Below, one piece after another: positions 42,754 to 43,167 of a stretch of DNA of 43,167 nt (its first letter is position 1; every line of letters starts with the position of its first letter). Position numbers and translations under genes: made by a program. Origin of the DNA: Microcaldota archaeon (GTDB lineage: Archaea; Micrarchaeota; Micrarchaeia; Micrarchaeales; CABMGC01); NCBI GenBank assembly GCA_021804105.1, contig JAJZKP010000001.1, forward strand, positions 1-43,167. The letters are read 5' to 3'. The notes beneath the pieces are model-generated. The model did no database searches. It was not told where the DNA came from and saw only the letters and a list, made by a program, of their open reading frames with translations.

Positions 42754-43167
42754 GTGATTCTTTTGGATATAAGATTTCTAGGCGGGGCAGGTGAAGTTGG
42801 AAGATCTGGGTTCCTGCTCGAGGGGAGCAAGAACATATTGCTTGATTACGGCATAAAATTGGATAGGAAGACCGAATACCCGGAGCAGCCGGACCGCGTC
42901 GATGCTGTGGTGATCAGCCATGCGCACCTTGACCATAGCGGTTACACCCCAACACTTTACAACTCCGCGTTCCCAGCTGCATTCGGAACGCTTCCTACGA
43001 GGGACCTGTCTGAATTGCTTATAAATGATTCGATAAAGATCAATAGGCTGCAGAAAACTGGGCAGCGTTTCGTGAAGAGAGAGCTGCGCGAGCTTGTAAA
43101 CAGTTATATTCCATGCAATTACAGGAATCCAGTGGAATTCGGCGAGTATACAGTGACGCTTCATGAT
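42754..43167 (+). CDS. Beta-CASP RNase/CPSF-like metallo-beta-lactamase (5' part)
   Basis: A GTG-started frame (ILLDIRFLGGAGEVGRSGFL) runs off the window after 138 codons. It has the metallo-beta-lactamase start LGGAGEVG, LLDYGIKLD and the metal-binding HAHLDHSGY (HxHxDH near 56-61). This is the wording of archaeal CPSF-like beta-CASP nucleases that cut or trim RNA. The absence of KH domains at the N-terminus suggests the shorter aCPSF2-like or RNase J-like type. The gene is divergent from the acd operon. Confidence 0.85.
   Translation, partial: MILLDIRFLGGAGEVGRSGFLLEGSKNILLDYGIKLDRKTEYPEQPDRVDAVVISHAHLDHSGYTPTLYNSAFPAAFGTLPTRDLSELLINDSIKINRLQKTGQRFVKRELRELVNSYIPCNYRNPVEFGEYTVTLHD

Noticed and set aside
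42778-43164. Minus-strand frame of 128 codons at the right edge
   Set aside because: The plus strand carries an unmistakable beta-CASP nuclease with HAHLDHSGY and a TATA-like box; the minus frame is its shadow.
1-43167. CRISPR arrays, tRNA or rRNA genes, insertion sequences
   Set aside because: No regularly spaced repeats, T-loop-like GGTTCGAATCC signals, or transposase-like frames were found when reading the gaps and frames.

Overview
The window is archaeal. It encodes the large subunit of family-D DNA polymerase, an Orc1/Cdc6 initiator, a thermosome, an archaeal histone, the exosome/proteasome superoperon, an AglB oligosaccharyltransferase, an archaeal FAD synthase (RibL type), a geranylgeranyl-reductase-family protein and an ADP-forming acyl-CoA synthetase. 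TATA-like boxes about 25-35 nt ahead of many starts suggest short-leader or leaderless transcripts, alongside GGTGA-type ribosome binding sites inside operons. Small single-copy genes, tight packing, a class III signal peptide of the form QSAMEYLMTYGWAI on a LamG-like protein, and sequon-rich surface proteins recall DPANN archaea of the Micrarchaeota type. That placement is inference; no rRNA gene is present to test it.

Layout. 1-3.7 kb: tail of a Gly/Ser-rich protein, then PolD large subunit. 3.7-6.5 kb: class III aminotransferase and the L14e-CMP kinase-L34e block. 6.6-11.6 kb: an accessory island with a MacB-like ABC transporter operon (ATPase, CARDB/NEW3-like surface protein, permease) and a divergent membrane-anchored winged-helix protein with a DUF4382-like ectodomain. 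11.6-14.4 kb: EMC3-like insertase (DUF106), adenylate kinase and thermosome. The island appears to split an ancestral adkA-EMC3-L34e-cmk-L14e neighbourhood. 14.5-21 kb: a small unknown gene, RibL, a kelch-like surface protein with a Cys pair in every repeat, a GT4 glycosyltransferase, and AglB with an extra membrane plus coiled-coil N-terminus. 21-25.5 kb: geranylgeranyl reductase, a conserved archaeal unknown, HisRS, thioredoxin and a LamG pilin-like protein.

25.6-31.1 kb: histone, Zn-ribbon and PRC-barrel genes face the exosome superoperon on the minus strand (psmA, SBDS, rrp4, rrp41, rrp42, L37Ae, an unnamed gene, and a 43-residue RpoP). 31.4-33.4 kb: an Mrp-family ATPase lacking the usual Cys pair, overlapping orc1/cdc6. 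33.5-39.9 kb: a PH-like protein, a small helical protein, an Mre11-like nuclease, a VWA protein, an unknown gene on the opposite strand, a RavA/MoxR-type AAA+ ATPase and a 40-residue zinc-knuckle protein. 39.9-42.7 kb: acetyl-CoA synthetase (ADP-forming) alpha and beta genes in one transcript with a tail-anchored tandem winged-helix protein. The right edge holds the start of a beta-CASP nuclease on the plus strand.

Functionally the window joins housekeeping information processing to a cell-envelope programme: AglB and GT4 can supply N-glycans for the sequon-rich kelch, CARDB-like and HTH-ectodomain proteins. Two separate membrane-tethered winged-helix proteins recur. The least explained parts are the transmembrane regulator/ABC island, the MoxR-VWA neighbourhood, the Cys-paired propeller and the AglB N-terminal extension. 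I saw no tRNA, rRNA, CRISPR array, insertion sequence or convincing replication origin, and no gene-free stretch above 300 bases.
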